The notes under the pieces are model-generated. The model saw only the letters and a program-made list of their open reading frames with translations, searched no databases and was not told where the DNA came from. Positions 6,182-6,461 of a DNA stretch of 6,461 nt are shown in pieces. Every line of letters starts with the position of its first letter. The stretch's first letter is position 1. The position numbers and the translations under genes are program-made. Origin of the DNA: JAVVUQ01 sp036653075 (lineage in GTDB: Bacteria > Bacillota > Clostridia > Christensenellales > CAG-314); assembly GCA_036653075.1 (NCBI GenBank), contig JAVVUQ010000083.1:1-6461 (forward strand), read 5' to 3'.

Positions 6182-6461
6182 TCAATTTTTGTCCCACAAT
6201 CAGGACAAAATTTTACTCCTTCTTTTATTGCTTTATGACAATTTGGACACTCTATTGATAATTTAGCGCCGCACTCTGGACAGAATTTTGCATTTTTATT
6301 AACCTTTGCGCCACACGAACTGCAAAATCCTACATCACTATTAGATTCTTTAGGCTTGTCTTGCGCATTAGCTATGTTTCCGCCCATCGTTTGTCCTAAA
6401 ATTCCGCCTGCGTTAGCGCCCATTCCCATTCCGACAAACATTCCAGCTGTGCCACCTGGAT
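6178..6461 (-). CDS. C-terminus of a probable SPFH-domain (YdjI / virion-core-like) protein with double zinc ribbon, 5'-truncated
   Basis: The gene runs off the right edge; about 94 C-terminal residues are visible. Seen: a Gly/Met-rich linker (GGTAGMFVGMGMGANAGG), a charged Asn/Lys/Ser spacer, then two tandem zinc ribbons, each CxxC-10-CxxC, with eight cysteines coded between about 6324 and 6196. The first has the pattern FCSSCG...FCPECG and the second ECPNCH...FCPDCG; the protein ends KIE. A glycine/methionine-rich linker followed by C-terminal double zinc ribbons is typical of the SPFH-domain YdjI-like family, which partners PspA and YdjG-type proteins. The SPFH domain itself would lie outside the window, so this identity is inferred. 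An internal ATG at 6441 is not the real start: the frame is open to the edge and the linker continues before it. The four-base overlap with the next gene supports a functional pair. Confidence 0.7.
   Translation of the reverse strand, partial: PGGTAGMFVGMGMGANAGGILGQTMGGNIANAQDKPKESNSDVGFCSSCGAKVNKNAKFCPECGAKLSIECPNCHKAIKEGVKFCPDCGTKIE

Overview
The window looks like a chromosomal contig from a low-GC, Gram-positive-type bacterium of the Bacillota, most likely an uncultured Clostridia-like gut or rumen organism recovered as a metagenome assembly. The signs are very A/T-rich spacers with long T runs, strong AGGAGG/GGAGG ribosome binding sites, a lipoprotein signal peptide, a B. subtilis YdjI/YdjG-like gene pair, and a run of 10 Ns that looks like an assembler join. 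The placement is an inference; no rRNA or other phylogenetic marker is present. All convincing genes are on the minus strand and are read from right to left.

Right end (6461 down to 4729). A partial gene encodes the C-terminus of what is probably an SPFH-domain (YdjI or 'virion core'-like) protein: a Gly/Met-rich linker followed by two zinc ribbons. It overlaps by ATGA with a gene for a zinc-ribbon membrane protein of the YdjG type (two N-terminal CxxC...CxxC ribbons and one C-terminal transmembrane helix). In B. subtilis the corresponding proteins belong to a PspA-linked envelope-stress system, so the two products here probably act together at the membrane. After 55 bp comes a 66-residue DUF1858 redox-disulfide protein (CxxC), followed by a short hairpin that is probably a weak terminator.

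Middle (4728 down to 4191). This is a 538-bp, extremely A/T-rich spacer. It holds the hairpin, a perfect 9-bp inverted repeat, a recurrent TTTTTTATAC motif, a plausible sigma-A promoter and the ribosome binding site of the next gene. I see no convincing gene in it.

Left two thirds (4190 down to 163). One very large gene encodes a secreted lipoprotein of at least about 1,340 residues: signal peptide with Cys25, an Ig-like segment, a helical/coiled-coil segment, and a long series of degenerate YDG/MBG-type beta modules. The reading frame is interrupted only by the N gap at 674-683 and continues in another frame to a stop followed by a strong intrinsic terminator. This is best read as one gene with an unresolved gap, not as two genes. 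The gene appears monocistronic and is probably a surface adhesin or stalk-like protein of unknown ligand. The leftmost 115 bp are A/T-rich and contain no gene, only a duplicated motif shared with the middle spacer.
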